DNA from: an uncultured Oscillibacter sp.
GTDB taxonomy: Bacteria > Bacillota > Clostridia > Oscillospirales > Oscillospiraceae
DNA length: 64,000 nt
Direction of reading: 5' to 3'
Assembly (NCBI GenBank): GCA_910578935.1
Contig: CAJTSM010000015.1
Coordinates: forward strand, 5,821 to 69,820
Shown here: positions 41,395-50,734 of the stretch, piece after piece
Layout of the letters: every line of letters begins with the position of its first letter
Numbering within the stretch: the first letter of the stretch is position 1
Translations under genes and position numbers: made by a program
The notes under the pieces: model-generated
What the model was told of the DNA's origin: nothing
The model's input: the letters and a program-made list of their open reading frames with translations, nothing else
Database searches by the model: none

Positions 41395-42981
41395 ATGTGT
41401 TCGATTATGGGGTTTGAGAAAAAGGAACTCACCCGGGAGGAGCTTCAGCCCTTCTTTGACCGTACGATCTCCCGGGGGCCCGATCTGTCCCGGGTCGTGG
41501 AAACTCCCACCGGCTGGCTCTGTTTCCACCGGCTGGCCATCATGGGCCTGACGCCGGAGGGCATGCAGCCTTTCCAGTTGGGCGGAGACTACCTGGTGTG
41601 CAACGGCGAAATCTACGGCTTCCGCCCCCTGAAGCGCCAGCTTCAGGAAAAGGGCTACACGTTTAAAAGCGGCAGCGACTGCGAGATATTGCTCCCCCTC
41701 TACCGGGAGTACGGCCTGGAGATGTTCGCCCGGCTGGACGCGGAGTTCGCCCTCATCCTTTACGACGCGAAGACCGATTCCCTTATCGCCGCCCGGGACC
41801 CCATCGGCATCCGGCCCCTGTTCTACGGGTACGACCGCTCCGGCGGCATCATCTTCGCCAGCGAAGCCAAAAACCTGGTGGGCCTGTGCAAGGAAGTCCG
41901 CCCCTTCCCGCCGGGGCACTACTACGCCGGAGGAACATTCACCCGCTATGCCGATTTGACCACCGTAGACCACGATTGCTCCGACGATTTGGAAACCGCC
42001 TGCAAGAACATCCGCGACAAGCTCATCGCCGGAGTCGACAAGCGGCTGGACGCCGACGCGCCTTTGGGCTTTCTCCTCTCCGGCGGGCTGGACTCCAGTC
42101 TGGTCTGCGCCATCAGCTCCATCGTGCTGGGAAAGAACATCCGGACCTTCGCGATTGGCATGGACAAGGACGCCATCGACCTCAAGTACGCCCGGGAAGC
42201 GGCGGACTACATCGGGGCGGACCACACGGAGGTCTTCATGACCCGGGAGGAAGTCCTGGACACTCTGGACAGCCTCATCGCACTGCTCGGCACCTGGGAC
42301 ATCACCACCGTCCGGGCCAGCATGGGAATGTATCTTTGCTGCAAGGCCATCCATGAGCGAACGGATATCCGGGTGCTGCTGACCGGGGAGATCTCCGACG
42401 AGCTCTTCGGCTATAAATACACGGACTTCGCCCCCAGCGGCGAGGCGTTCCAGCAGGAGGCCAAAAAACGGGTGGACGAATTGTACATGTACGACGTGCT
42501 CCGGGCGGACCGCTGCATCTCCGTCAACTCCCTGGAGGCCCGGGTCCCCTTCGGCGACCTGGATTTCGTGAAGTATGTCATGTCCCTGAACCCCGAGATG
42601 AAGCGGAATACTTACAACATGGGAAAGTACCTGCTCCGCCACGCCTTCGAGAAGGACCGCCTCCTGCCGGACGGCATTCTCTGGCGGCAGAAGGCCGCCT
42701 TCTCCGACGCCGTTGGCCACTCCATGGTGGACGACTTGAAAGCTTACGCCCAGAAGAAATACTCGGATGGGGAATTTGAAACCCTGCGGCACAAGTACGA
42801 TTACCACTGTCCCCCCTTTACCAAGGAGAGCCTGCTGTACCGGGAGATTTTCGAGCGGCACTACCCCGGCCAGGCGGCCATGATTCCGGATTTCTGGATG
42901 CCCAACAAGTCTTGGGAGGGCTGCGACGTGGATGATCCCTCCGCCCGGGTGCTGGCCAACTATGGGGCCAGCGGACAATGA
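41395..42981 (+). CDS. asnB: Asparagine synthetase (glutamine-hydrolysing)
   Basis: The 528-residue enzyme makes asparagine from aspartate, ATP and glutamine. Cys2 after the initiator Met is the glutaminase nucleophile. The N-terminal domain shows RGPD, HRLAIMG, and CNGEIYGF; the synthetase domain has the PPi loop LLSGGLDSSLV (near 225-235). The family length matches the AsnB/AsnA-like enzymes near 520-550 residues. It lies alone behind a T-box, and glnN follows about 110 nt later with its own promoter. Confidence 0.96.
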   Translation: MCSIMGFEKKELTREELQPFFDRTISRGPDLSRVVETPTGWLCFHRLAIMGLTPEGMQPFQLGGDYLVCNGEIYGFRPLKRQLQEKGYTFKSGSDCEILLPLYREYGLEMFARLDAEFALILYDAKTDSLIAARDPIGIRPLFYGYDRSGGIIFASEAKNLVGLCKEVRPFPPGHYYAGGTFTRYADLTTVDHDCSDDLETACKNIRDKLIAGVDKRLDADAPLGFLLSGGLDSSLVCAISSIVLGKNIRTFAIGMDKDAIDLKYAREAADYIGADHTEVFMTREEVLDTLDSLIALLGTWDITTVRASMGMYLCCKAIHERTDIRVLLTGEISDELFGYKYTDFAPSGEAFQQEAKKRVDELYMYDVLRADRCISVNSLEARVPFGDLDFVKYVMSLNPEMKRNTYNMGKYLLRHAFEKDRLLPDGILWRQKAAFSDAVGHSMVDDLKAYAQKKYSDGEFETLRHKYDYHCPPFTKESLLYREIFERHYPGQAAMIPDFWMPNKSWEGCDVDDPSARVLANYGASGQ

Positions 42982-43037
42982 ACGGCTCTTTCAAGGAACA
43001 CCCCCTTCCCAGGCCGGAAGTTTAGAAGTATTACCAA

Positions 43038-43065
43038 TTGAGTTTACACCGTTTTATGTTACTAT
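43038..43065 (+). promoter_or_regulatory. Sigma-A promoter of glnN
   Basis: TTGAGT (43038-43043), a 16-nt spacer and TACTAT (43060-43065), 30 nt before the start codon. Confidence 0.65.
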
Positions 43066-43094
43066 AAAAGGCAGAAAATGAGGAGGAAACGATT

Positions 43095-45182
43095 ATGAGT
43101 ACCACCTTACAGCTCCCCGAACTCTTCGGAAGTCGGGTCTTCAACGAGGAAACCATGAAGGACCGTCTCTCCCCCGCCTCCTACGGCGCGTGGAAAAAGT
43201 GCGTCACTGAGGGCACGGCCCTGGACATCTCCACCGCCAACGAAATCGCCGAGGCCATGAAGCAGTGGGCCGTGGAGCGGGGCGCCACCCACTTCACTCA
43301 CTGGTTCCAGCCCATGACCGGCGTCACCGCCGAAAAGCACGACAGCTTCATCAGCCCCGTCGGCGGCGGCCGGATCATGATGGAGTTCTCCGGCAAGGAG
43401 CTGGTCCGGGGCGAGCCGGACGCCTCCTCCTTCCCCTCCGGCGGCCTCCGGGCCACCTTTGAGGCCCGGGGCTATACCGCCTGGGACCCCACGTCCTTCG
43501 CCTTTTTGAAGGAGGGCTCCCTCTGCATCCCCACCATCTTCTGTTCTTACTCCGGGCAGGCCCTGGACAAGAAAATGCCCCTCCTCCGGTCCATTGAGGA
43601 GGTCAGCCGCCAGGCCATCCGCATTCTCCGCCTCTTCGGCGACACCGAAAGCCGGAAGGTAATGGCCCAGGTAGGCCCCGAGCAGGAGTACTTCCTCATC
43701 GACAAGGAGCTCTACAACCGGCGCAAGGACCTGCGCATGACGGGCCGGACCTTATTTGGCGCCAAGCCCCCCCGGGGCCAGGAGCTGGACGACCACTACT
43801 TCGGCGCCATCAAGCCCCGGGTGGCCGCCTATATGGAGGACCTGGATGAAACCCTCTGGGCCCTGGGCGTGCCCTCCAAGACCAAGCACAATGAGGTGGC
43901 CCCCTCTCAGCACGAAATGGCCCCCATCTACACCGACGCCAACACCGCCTGCGACCAGAACCAGCTGGTGATGGAGGTGATGAAAAAGGTGGCGGACCGC
44001 CACGGCCTGGTGTGCCTGCTCCATGAGAAGCCCTTCGCCGGGGTAAACGGTTCCGGCAAGCACGACAACTGGTCCCTCTCCACCGACACGGGAAAGAACC
44101 TCTTCCGCCCCGGCTCCACACCCAGCCAGAACGCCCGCTTCCTCCTCTTCCTGGCGGCCTTCGTCAAGGGCGTGGACGACTATCAGGACTTCCTCCGCAC
44201 CACCGTGGCCACCGCCGGCAACGACCACCGCCTGGGCGCTCAGGAGGCCCCCCCCGCCGTCCTCTCCATCTTCCTGGGGGACGAGCTGAACGCCGTGGTG
44301 GAGTCTATCATCCAGGGCACCGAGTACACGGACGCCAGCAAGAAGACCCTGGAGATCGGCGTGGACGTGCTGCCCGCCATCCGGCAGGACACCACGGACC
44401 GCAACCGCACCTCTCCCATGGCCTTCACCGGCAACAAGTTCGAATTCCGGATGCTGGGCTCCTCCCAGTCTATCTCCGGGCCCAACATCGCCCTGAACAC
44501 CATCATGGCCGAGGAGCTCAAGCAGTTCGCCGACGAGCTGGAGTCCTCCGCCGACTTCCAGTCCGACCTACAGAACCTGATCCGCCGGGTCTTTACGGAA
44601 CATCAGCGGATTATCTTCAACGGAAACGGCTACGACGGCAATTGGATCGCCGAAGCGGAGCGCCGCGGGCTCAGCAATCTCAAATCCACCGCCGACGCCC
44701 TGCCCGCCTATATCCAGCAGAAGAACATCGACCTCTTTGTCAAGCACGGCATTTACACAGAGGCGGAAGTCCGGGCCCGGTACGAGATCCACGTGGAGAA
44801 CTACCGGACGGTCCTCTCCATTGAGGCCAGCACCATGATCGACATGATCCGCCACGAGATTCTCCCCGCCGTTTCCGGCTGCGCCGCGGAGCTCTGCGTC
44901 CGGGCCGCAGGGAAACAGGGCGTAGGGGCCTCCTGCCGCTATGAAACCGCCACGGCCCAGAGGCTCTCTGCCCTGACGGACACGCTGATGGACGGCTGCG
45001 TCAAGCTGGAGGCCGACCTGGCCGCCATTCCCTCCGGCCCGGAGGAGGCTATGCGCTACTGCCACGACGTGCTGATCCCCGACATGACCGCCGCCCGGGA
45101 AACCGCCGACACCCTGGAAACCCTCACTGACGCGAAGGCTTGGCCCTTCCCGGTATATTCGGAGCTGCTGTTCTCCGTGTGA
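43095..45182 (+). CDS. glnN: Glutamine synthetase type III
   Basis: The 695-residue enzyme joins ammonia to glutamate with ATP. Size and sequence are those of GSIII, not the 450-residue GSI: the N-terminal GSRVFNEETMKDRLS, THFTHWFQPMTG (a GSIII signature near 75-86), PEQEYFLID, a long NDHRLGAQEAPP section and the C-terminal helical extension typical of the type. The ribosome site is GAGGAGG. It supplies the glutamine used by the AsnB next door. Confidence 0.97.
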   Translation: MSTTLQLPELFGSRVFNEETMKDRLSPASYGAWKKCVTEGTALDISTANEIAEAMKQWAVERGATHFTHWFQPMTGVTAEKHDSFISPVGGGRIMMEFSGKELVRGEPDASSFPSGGLRATFEARGYTAWDPTSFAFLKEGSLCIPTIFCSYSGQALDKKMPLLRSIEEVSRQAIRILRLFGDTESRKVMAQVGPEQEYFLIDKELYNRRKDLRMTGRTLFGAKPPRGQELDDHYFGAIKPRVAAYMEDLDETLWALGVPSKTKHNEVAPSQHEMAPIYTDANTACDQNQLVMEVMKKVADRHGLVCLLHEKPFAGVNGSGKHDNWSLSTDTGKNLFRPGSTPSQNARFLLFLAAFVKGVDDYQDFLRTTVATAGNDHRLGAQEAPPAVLSIFLGDELNAVVESIIQGTEYTDASKKTLEIGVDVLPAIRQDTTDRNRTSPMAFTGNKFEFRMLGSSQSISGPNIALNTIMAEELKQFADELESSADFQSDLQNLIRRVFTEHQRIIFNGNGYDGNWIAEAERRGLSNLKSTADALPAYIQQKNIDLFVKHGIYTEAEVRARYEIHVENYRTVLSIEASTMIDMIRHEILPAVSGCAAELCVRAAGKQGVGASCRYETATAQRLSALTDTLMDGCVKLEADLAAIPSGPEEAMRYCHDVLIPDMTAARETADTLETLTDAKAWPFPVYSELLFSV

Positions 45183-45205
45183 AGTCCACCTTTTGATGAG
45201 AGCCA

Positions 45206-45236
45206 AATCGCCCGGCGGTTTTCCCGCCGGGCGATT
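45206..45236. terminator. Bidirectional terminator after glnN
   Basis: AATCGCCCGGCGG pairs with CCGCCGGGCGATT. It lies between converging glnN and ricT. Confidence 0.8.
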
Positions 45237-45242
45237 CGGTTT

Positions 45243-46457
45243 TCATGTCTTTGATGAATCTCCGCCTTTGTTCCACCGGCGTCCCCCCCCATAGGGCTGG
45301 CGGCGGCGCTTGTTTTCGCCGGCGGGACGCTCTTCTTTCTGACCCTCCGGCCGGGACTGCTGCTTGGGCGGGCGGGAAGCCTGGCCGCCCTGCTTTTTGG
45401 GCATCTGCTGGGCGGAGGCCGGCTGGCCGTCAAACCGGGGGCCCTTCCGGCCCCGGCCGCCACGGTGGCGGTGACGGGGCTTTCCGTCTCCCTCCACGCC
45501 CATCTTCTCCCGGCGGGGAGCCTCCGCCAGGTGGTCGTCGGTATAATAGGAGGTGGAGAACACCGGCTGGAGCAGCTCCTCTTCCTCCCGTTCCTCTACA
45601 AACCGGGCGGTACGCTCCGGAATTTCGATGCCCTCCCGGCTCCCCTTGCCGTTGCGCAGGACCTTGATCTCACAGGCATGGTAGGTCTTCAGGCTCTCCG
45701 GTGCGCTGTCCAGGCTGACCTTTACCCGCTCCCGCAGCAGCTCCACGCCCTTCACATTGCCCGGCCCGTCAGGGGTTTGGACAAAGGATTCCACCTTGGG
45801 CATCCGTTTGGCGGCGTCTTCATAGGCGTTTTGCTCATACTTGAGGCAGCACATCAGCCGCCCGCAGGTGCCGGAAATCTTGGTGGGGTTCAGGCTGAGG
45901 TTCTGGGTCTTGGCCATCTTGATGGAAACGGGCAGAAATCCATCTAAAAACTGGGCGCAGCAGAAAGGACGGCCGCAGATCCCCAGGCCGCCGATCATCT
46001 TCGCCTCATCCCGGACGCCAATCTGCCGGAGCTCAATCCGCGCCCGGAAGACGGAAGCCAGGTCCCGGACCAGTTCCCGGAAGTCCACCCGGCCGTCAGC
46101 GGTGAAATAGAACACAATTTTATTGCTGTCAAAGCCCACCGAGACATTGACCAGCTTCATCTCCAGGCCGTGTTCCGCAATCTTGCCCTCACAGATGTCG
46201 AAAGCCTCCCGCTCCCGCTTCCGGTTGTACTCCACCACCCGAAAGTCGTTCTCCGTGGCCCGGCGGACAATGGCGCTGAGGGGTTTGACGATCAGCTCGT
46301 CCGCCACTTCGTGGTTCCCCTGGGTGCAGGTGGCAAACTCCAGGCCCTGGGCGGTCTGGACAATGACGTTCTCTCCCATGCGGACCTGAATGCCCCTGGG
46401 ATCAAAGAAATAAGTTTTGCTGCCGCCCCGAAAGCGGACGCTGATGACTTCAGTCAA
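45243..46457 (-). CDS. ricT: PSP1-domain protein RicT (YaaT) with a basic tail
   Basis: The 404-residue protein has the PSP1 domain of RicT: GENVIVQTAQGLEFATC, then GGLGICGRPFCCAQF and GTCGRLMCCLKYEQ, whose cysteines bind an iron-sulfur cluster. In Bacillus it works with RicA/RicF on RNase Y activity, sporulation and biofilm control. Normal RicT is about 275 residues; here an extra C-terminal tail of about 120 residues is rich in Arg, Lys, Gln, Gly and Pro and probably binds RNA. The start is TTG 46457, overlapping the holB stop (TTGA), with GGAGGAG upstream. Confidence 0.93.
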   Translation of the reverse strand: MTEVISVRFRGGSKTYFFDPRGIQVRMGENVIVQTAQGLEFATCTQGNHEVADELIVKPLSAIVRRATENDFRVVEYNRKREREAFDICEGKIAEHGLEMKLVNVSVGFDSNKIVFYFTADGRVDFRELVRDLASVFRARIELRQIGVRDEAKMIGGLGICGRPFCCAQFLDGFLPVSIKMAKTQNLSLNPTKISGTCGRLMCCLKYEQNAYEDAAKRMPKVESFVQTPDGPGNVKGVELLRERVKVSLDSAPESLKTYHACEIKVLRNGKGSREGIEIPERTARFVEEREEEELLQPVFSTSYYTDDHLAEAPRREKMGVEGDGKPRHRHRGGRGRKGPRFDGQPASAQQMPKKQGGQASRPPKQQSRPEGQKEERPAGENKRRRQPYGGGRRWNKGGDSSKT

Positions 46458-47314
46458 AATATCTCCTCCAATTCAGCGGCCAGAGCGCCCAGCACATGGC
46501 CGGGACCCACGTTATAGCCGCACTCTCTCCGGTATGTTTTCATGAGCTCTATTGTGCGCATGATCTGCGCCTTTGTCAGTCGTTTCCCAAGCTCCTCCGC
46601 CAATACCCGGTCCCCGGCCTCCGCCTCTCCCCCGTAGAGGAGGAGCAGCGCCTGGGAAAGCAGGGCTTCGCTTCGCTCCAGGAGGGCGCTCAGGTCCTCC
46701 CGGCTCAATTTCTTTTTTTCCAGCCGGACCGCCAACTCGGCGGCGCTCCCCCGCTTTCGTTTCAAAAGGCAGCGGCATAGGGCTTCGGCGTCTTCGCTCT
46801 CCTCCCGGCCGGGAATGCCGCCGGCGTGAAGCTTTAACTCCACACACCGGGACCGCAGGGTCTGGAGCACCGCCGCCGGATTCTCCGCGCAGAAGAGGAA
46901 AGCGGCATAGGGCGGCCCCTCCTCCACCAGCTTCAAAAGGACGTTCTGGTCCTGCTCCGTCAACAGGGCGCAGTCCGGAAAAATATAGACCTTCCGGGCT
47001 CCCTCATTGGGGCGGATATAGGCGTCCCGCCGGACCTCCCGGACAGTTTCCACGGAAACAAACTTGTGGGCCTCGTCCCGGACGGTAATCACATCCGGGT
47101 GAATGTCCTCCCGGACCTTCCGGCAGGCGGGGCACACGCCGCAGGGGCGGTCCTTTTCCGGTCCCACGCACTGAAAGGCGGCGGCGGCAAAACGGGCGGC
47201 GGCGAACCGGTCCCCCGGGCCGGTGAAGAGCTGGGCATGGGAAAGGGTTCCCCGGGCCGCGGCGGAGCGGAGGCGGGAGAGAACCGGGTCCTCCCTGGGG
47301 GCTGCTGGGGCCAT
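46454..47314 (-). CDS. holB: DNA polymerase III subunit delta'
   Basis: The 286-residue clamp-loader subunit shows LSHAQLFTGPGDRFAAARF (a P-loop position that lacks the full GKT, as usual in delta'), a four-cysteine zinc module CGVCPACRKV with CVGP upstream, KVYIFPDCALLTEQDQNVLLKLVEEGP and a final LRSRC. It loads the sliding clamp with tau/gamma and delta. The holB-ricT (yaaT) pair is a standard Firmicutes order. The ATG has AAGGAG. Confidence 0.93.
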   Translation of the reverse strand: MAPAAPREDPVLSRLRSAAARGTLSHAQLFTGPGDRFAAARFAAAAFQCVGPEKDRPCGVCPACRKVREDIHPDVITVRDEAHKFVSVETVREVRRDAYIRPNEGARKVYIFPDCALLTEQDQNVLLKLVEEGPPYAAFLFCAENPAAVLQTLRSRCVELKLHAGGIPGREESEDAEALCRCLLKRKRGSAAELAVRLEKKKLSREDLSALLERSEALLSQALLLLYGGEAEAGDRVLAEELGKRLTKAQIMRTIELMKTYRRECGYNVGPGHVLGALAAELEEIF

Positions 47315-47417
47315 GGCGGCACTCCTTTCTCCCCCGGCGGGCGGGGTCCTGCTTGAATACAGTGTGATTATATCACAGAATCCGTGAAAAGAAAAGCGGG
47401 GTTTTTCGTTCCAATTT

Positions 47418-47837
47418 TCACCGGGGCAGACAATCGCGCTTCCGGCTGTTTTTGACAGCGTACCGCCATCTCAAAGAGCCGATCCCTGTGAAGGCAGCCA
47501 AGTGCAGCGCAACGTTAGGCAGGGTGAAATTATAGGCGTTGGACGCCTCTCCAAATTCCAGGAGATACCGGCAGCCCAGCCCTAAGCAGCTCAGCGCCGC
47601 CGTCAGCAGCGCGATCTGCCAGAGCCGCTTTTGGGGGAATTGCCCCGCCAGAAGACCGCCGGAAAAGAGGGCGGTCCCGGCACCGAGAAATACATACTCC
47701 GCCGTAATGAAAAGCGGCCACTCCTTGTTCAGGTTGTATATGGGGAACCCGAAGCAGTTAAAGAATAGGATCATCCCAAAGACCAAACCACCGGTAACCG
47801 CCTTATGGGATGGTACAAACTGCCGTATTTTTTCCAT
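47418..47837 (-). CDS. Four-helix membrane protein of unknown function
   Basis: The 139-residue protein has about four hydrophobic helices (near 18-32, 45-65, 72-92 and 105-120), with positively charged ends (MEKIRQ; NSRKRDCLPR). No motif identifies a family. The ATG follows AAAGGAG. It lies downstream of the asparaginase gene by about 35 nt on the same strand and may be co-transcribed. Confidence 0.6.
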   Translation of the reverse strand: MEKIRQFVPSHKAVTGGLVFGMILFFNCFGFPIYNLNKEWPLFITAEYVFLGAGTALFSGGLLAGQFPQKRLWQIALLTAALSCLGLGCRYLLEFGEASNAYNFTLPNVALHLAAFTGIGSLRWRYAVKNSRKRDCLPR

Positions 47838-47871
47838 AGAGCGCTCCTTTTAAAAATCCGGCTTGGTTTCC

Positions 47872-48882
47872 TCACTCCACCGGCCAGAGGATGTCCCTGG
47901 CCACCGGCGTGTAGAAGAGGCGCTCCACCTCTCTGCGCTCCCGGGTCTGGCCCAAAATCCACATCAGCTTGGCCGCCACGGCCTCGGTGGTCATGTCGTA
48001 GGCCTCCAGCACCCCCAGCTTGTTTTTCAGGGCATGGCCCACGTGGTAGACCCCCACGTCGCTGCCCTCATTCTCCACTTGGGTGGTAATGACCACGGTC
48101 TTCCCCGCCGCCAGGGCCTCATCCACACAGTGGTAAAACCCCCCGGACTCCGGCAGGCCCCCCACGCCGAAGCTTTCGATAATCAGCCCGTCGTTCCGCT
48201 CCAACAGAAAGTCCGCCGCCCCCCGGTCCATGCCGGGGAGGAGTTTCAGCAGGGCCACCCGGGTATTCAGCGTATCGTAGAACAGGGGATAGGCCCCGCA
48301 GTCCGGGCGGATATAGCGCAGGAGCACCCCGTCCCGGAGGATGCCCAGATAGGGGTAGTTGATGCTGGAGAAGGCCTGAAAGCTCTTGGAACGGGTCTTT
48401 TTCGCCCGGGTACCGGGGATGACTTTGCCGTCAAAGACGATGGAAACCCCCGGCAGGTCCTCCGCCGCGCAGCGGAAGGCGTCGGTCAGGTTCGTCTTAG
48501 AATCCGTGGAGTCAAAGCCGATGGGCCTTTGGGCTCCGGTGAGGACGATGGGCTTGGGACTTCCCTGGATGAGGTAGCTCAATGCCGCCGCCGTATAGGC
48601 CATGGTGTCCGTGCCGTGGGTGAGGACAAAGCCGTCGTAGCGGCCATAGTGCTCCCGGAGGCACCGGGCCATTTGCAGCCAATGCTCCGGGCCAATGTTC
48701 GTGCTGTCCAAATTCAGCAGCTGTACGCAGTCTACGGCGCAGATCTCCGAGATGCCGGGGACATGGCGGAGGAGCTGCTCCGTGGTCAGCTCCGGGGCAA
48801 GTCCCCCCTCCGTCACCTCTGAGGCGATGGTGCCGCCGGTGCCGATGAGAAGGACGCGCTTTTTGTCTTTCGTGTGGGGCAT
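47872..48882 (-). CDS. L-asparaginase
   Basis: The 336-residue enzyme hydrolyses asparagine to aspartate and ammonia. It carries both catalytic motifs: IGTGGTIASEVTEGG (Thr near 18) and VLTHGTDTMAYTAAAL (Thr and Asp near 91-92), plus LTGAQRPIGFDS. No signal peptide, so it is the cytosolic type I (AnsA-like). The ribosome site is AAGGAGG. It opposes the asnB pathway encoded 6 kb away, on the other strand. Confidence 0.95.
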   Translation of the reverse strand: MPHTKDKKRVLLIGTGGTIASEVTEGGLAPELTTEQLLRHVPGISEICAVDCVQLLNLDSTNIGPEHWLQMARCLREHYGRYDGFVLTHGTDTMAYTAAALSYLIQGSPKPIVLTGAQRPIGFDSTDSKTNLTDAFRCAAEDLPGVSIVFDGKVIPGTRAKKTRSKSFQAFSSINYPYLGILRDGVLLRYIRPDCGAYPLFYDTLNTRVALLKLLPGMDRGAADFLLERNDGLIIESFGVGGLPESGGFYHCVDEALAAGKTVVITTQVENEGSDVGVYHVGHALKNKLGVLEAYDMTTEAVAAKLMWILGQTRERREVERLFYTPVARDILWPVE

Positions 48883-48918
48883 GGAGGGAACCTCCTTGAA
48901 ATCAGAAATCGGGGCACG

Positions 48919-49143
48919 TCACCAGATGAACTCGCCGCAGCGGGGGCAGCGGTGGAGGAGTCTGGACACATACATCCGGCACCTCACCCGGTTGTAGCCG
49001 CAGCGGGGGCAGTTGAGAAAAAACACCGTCTGAAAACATCCGGCGGCCATCACCAGGACCGCCGCCGCAATCCAGCCCTTTCCGGCTCCTGCCGGCAGGG
49101 GCGGGGCCAGGAGGATCACGCCGGTCAAGCAGGCAATCCACAT
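48919..49143 (-). CDS. Small membrane protein with zinc ribbon
   Basis: The 74-residue frame has two hydrophobic helices (about 3-15 and 24-41) followed by a zinc-ribbon pattern, CPRCGYNRVRC and RCPRCGEFIW. The knuckles make it more than chance. It has a weak ribosome site and competes with an overlapping frame that shows no features. Function unknown. Confidence 0.55.
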   Translation of the reverse strand: MWIACLTGVILLAPPLPAGAGKGWIAAAVLVMAAGCFQTVFFLNCPRCGYNRVRCRMYVSRLLHRCPRCGEFIW

Positions 49144-49209
49144 CCGGTATGATTTTCACAGGCTTTTTTATTTATTATACCGCTTTTTCCGCTCTCCCGT
49201 CAAGCAGGA

Positions 49210-49240
49210 AAGGAAGCGCCCCGCCGGGGCGCTTCCTTTT
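49210..49240 (-). terminator. Terminator of the yedE-tusA unit
   Basis: On the minus strand GGAAGCGCCCC pairs with GGGGCGCTTCC and then runs into CTTTCC. Confidence 0.75.
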
Positions 49241-49255
49241 CCATCCTGTATCCTG

Positions 49256-49459
49256 TTATTTGCTCAAGGTCAGCTTGAAATCCGGTCCCTGGGGTTCCGC
49301 CTTCACCTGGTAGCCCAGGGATTGGGCGCAGCGGGTGACGTTTTCCACCGCCACCCGGGCGTCCACCAGAACCTCCAGCCGGGCGGGTTTTTCCTTCTCC
49401 AGGACCTTTCGGGTCATCACCACCGGAATGGGACAGGACTGTCCTCTCGCATCGACCAT
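49256..49459 (-). CDS. TusA/SirA-family sulfurtransferase-like protein
   Basis: The 67-residue protein has the family start VDARGQSCPIPVVMTRKVL with the active Cys9 in SCP. TusA-like proteins carry persulfide sulfur, and YedF-like ones are tied to selenium metabolism. Its ATG shares one base with the YedE stop codon, and AAAGGAGGAAG lies upstream. With YedE and a DUF3343 protein next to it, this is the small set often found near selenium-utilisation genes. Confidence 0.9.
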   Translation of the reverse strand: MVDARGQSCPIPVVMTRKVLEKEKPARLEVLVDARVAVENVTRCAQSLGYQVKAEPQGPDFKLTLSK

Positions 49460-50562
49460 CACGCTTCCTCCTTTCCGGGAAGATGGAGCAGGCTCACCGC
49501 CAGCAGGACCGCGAAGCCGATGACGACGGCAGCCATGCCGGCCGTCCCGATGCCGCCCACTTTGTAAACACCGTCCGTCACGCTGTCGGGATTTCCCGCC
49601 AGGCCGAAGTTGTGCGCAACCGCCGCACCTGTGACCATGCCCAGCACCGTCACGGCGGCGTCGCCGTTGCCCTCCCCCGCCAAAATCAGCTGCCGCAGGG
49701 GACAGCCGCCCAGCAAAATGGACCCCCAGCCCGCCAGGGCCATACCCAGGAAGGACCAGAGGTGCTGGCTGTGGGCCACGGGCTGGGAGAGCATGGAGAG
49801 ACTGTAATTCCCAAGGAACAGATTTCCCACGGTGACCGTAATCCAGATGGCCAAAAACCCCGCCAGCAGAGTAAAGTCCCGGATCAAAAACGCGTCCCGG
49901 ATGCCTCCCGCCATGCACAGGCGGCTCCTCTGGGCGATGAAGCCCACCGCCAACCCGGCGGCCAGAGAGATCAGCCAGAAGGCCCGCATGGACCCCGGCC
50001 CCTCCTCGGAAAACTTCAGCAGTCCCGGCGCCAGCAACAGCAGCCCCAGCAGCCCCAGCATCACGGCGGGCAGCGCAAGGCCTTCTCCCCGCTTCACCGG
50101 ATAGGCCCGGCCCAGGGAGAAGCCCTTTTTTAAGAAGACAATCCCCACCAGGATGCCCGCCAGGAACCCCAGCAGGCCCGCCACGGCGGTGAGGTCCCCG
50201 CCTCCCAGACGAATCACCATCCGCAGAGGACAGCCTAGAAAGACCAGCGCGCCGGTCATGACGAACAGCCCCAGCACGAAACGGCTGGCGGGGCAGGAGC
50301 CCGCCCGGGCCTTGAACTCCCGGAAGGCAAAAGCCGAAATCATGGCTCCCAGAACAATGCCGGGAATCTCCGGGCGGAGGTATTGCACCTTCCCCGCACC
50401 GTGGAAGCCCAGAGCTCCCGCAATGTCCCGTTCAAAACAGGCAATGCAAAAACCCATGTTCTTCGGATTTCCGGCGGCGGTCAGGATCAGCGCCGCCACC
50501 CCCACCACAATCCCGGCCAACACGATCAGGCCGTAGCGGCGGATCAAGGGATTCTCTTTCAT
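49459..50562 (-). CDS. yedE: YeeE/YedE-family sulfur or selenium transporter
   Basis: The 367-residue membrane protein has about ten helices in two halves, each with a GCPLR motif (FLGCPLRMVIRLGGGDLT and LGGCPLRQLILAGEGN) and extra cysteines (MGFCIACFERD, RSRLCMAGG). These are the markers of the YedE branch linked to selenium metabolism, as opposed to shorter YeeE thiosulfate carriers. It likely moves thiosulfate, sulfur or a selenium compound. Start ATG behind AGAGGAG. Confidence 0.9.
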   Translation of the reverse strand: MKENPLIRRYGLIVLAGIVVGVAALILTAAGNPKNMGFCIACFERDIAGALGFHGAGKVQYLRPEIPGIVLGAMISAFAFREFKARAGSCPASRFVLGLFVMTGALVFLGCPLRMVIRLGGGDLTAVAGLLGFLAGILVGIVFLKKGFSLGRAYPVKRGEGLALPAVMLGLLGLLLLAPGLLKFSEEGPGSMRAFWLISLAAGLAVGFIAQRSRLCMAGGIRDAFLIRDFTLLAGFLAIWITVTVGNLFLGNYSLSMLSQPVAHSQHLWSFLGMALAGWGSILLGGCPLRQLILAGEGNGDAAVTVLGMVTGAAVAHNFGLAGNPDSVTDGVYKVGGIGTAGMAAVVIGFAVLLAVSLLHLPGKEEA

Positions 50563-50734
50563 ACCATTTCTCCTCTTTCCTATTCTTTCTTTTGGTTCTT
50601 GCCGGGTCTTGTTTGAACATTGGCGCGGCTTGGCGGGGAAAGCCCCAATCAGACGGCATCGACAGCAATCCTCTGAAATACCGGCAGCCCTTCGGCGAAT
50701 ACAGGTTCTTATATACCGCCAGGCGAAAAAGCCG

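Noticed and set aside
41290..42978. 562-codon minus frame opposite asnB
   Set aside because: Antisense shadow; it would also run into the T-box leader.
48902..49159. 85-codon minus frame overlapping the small zinc-ribbon membrane protein
   Set aside because: The other frame has two helices and paired zinc knuckles; this one has nothing.
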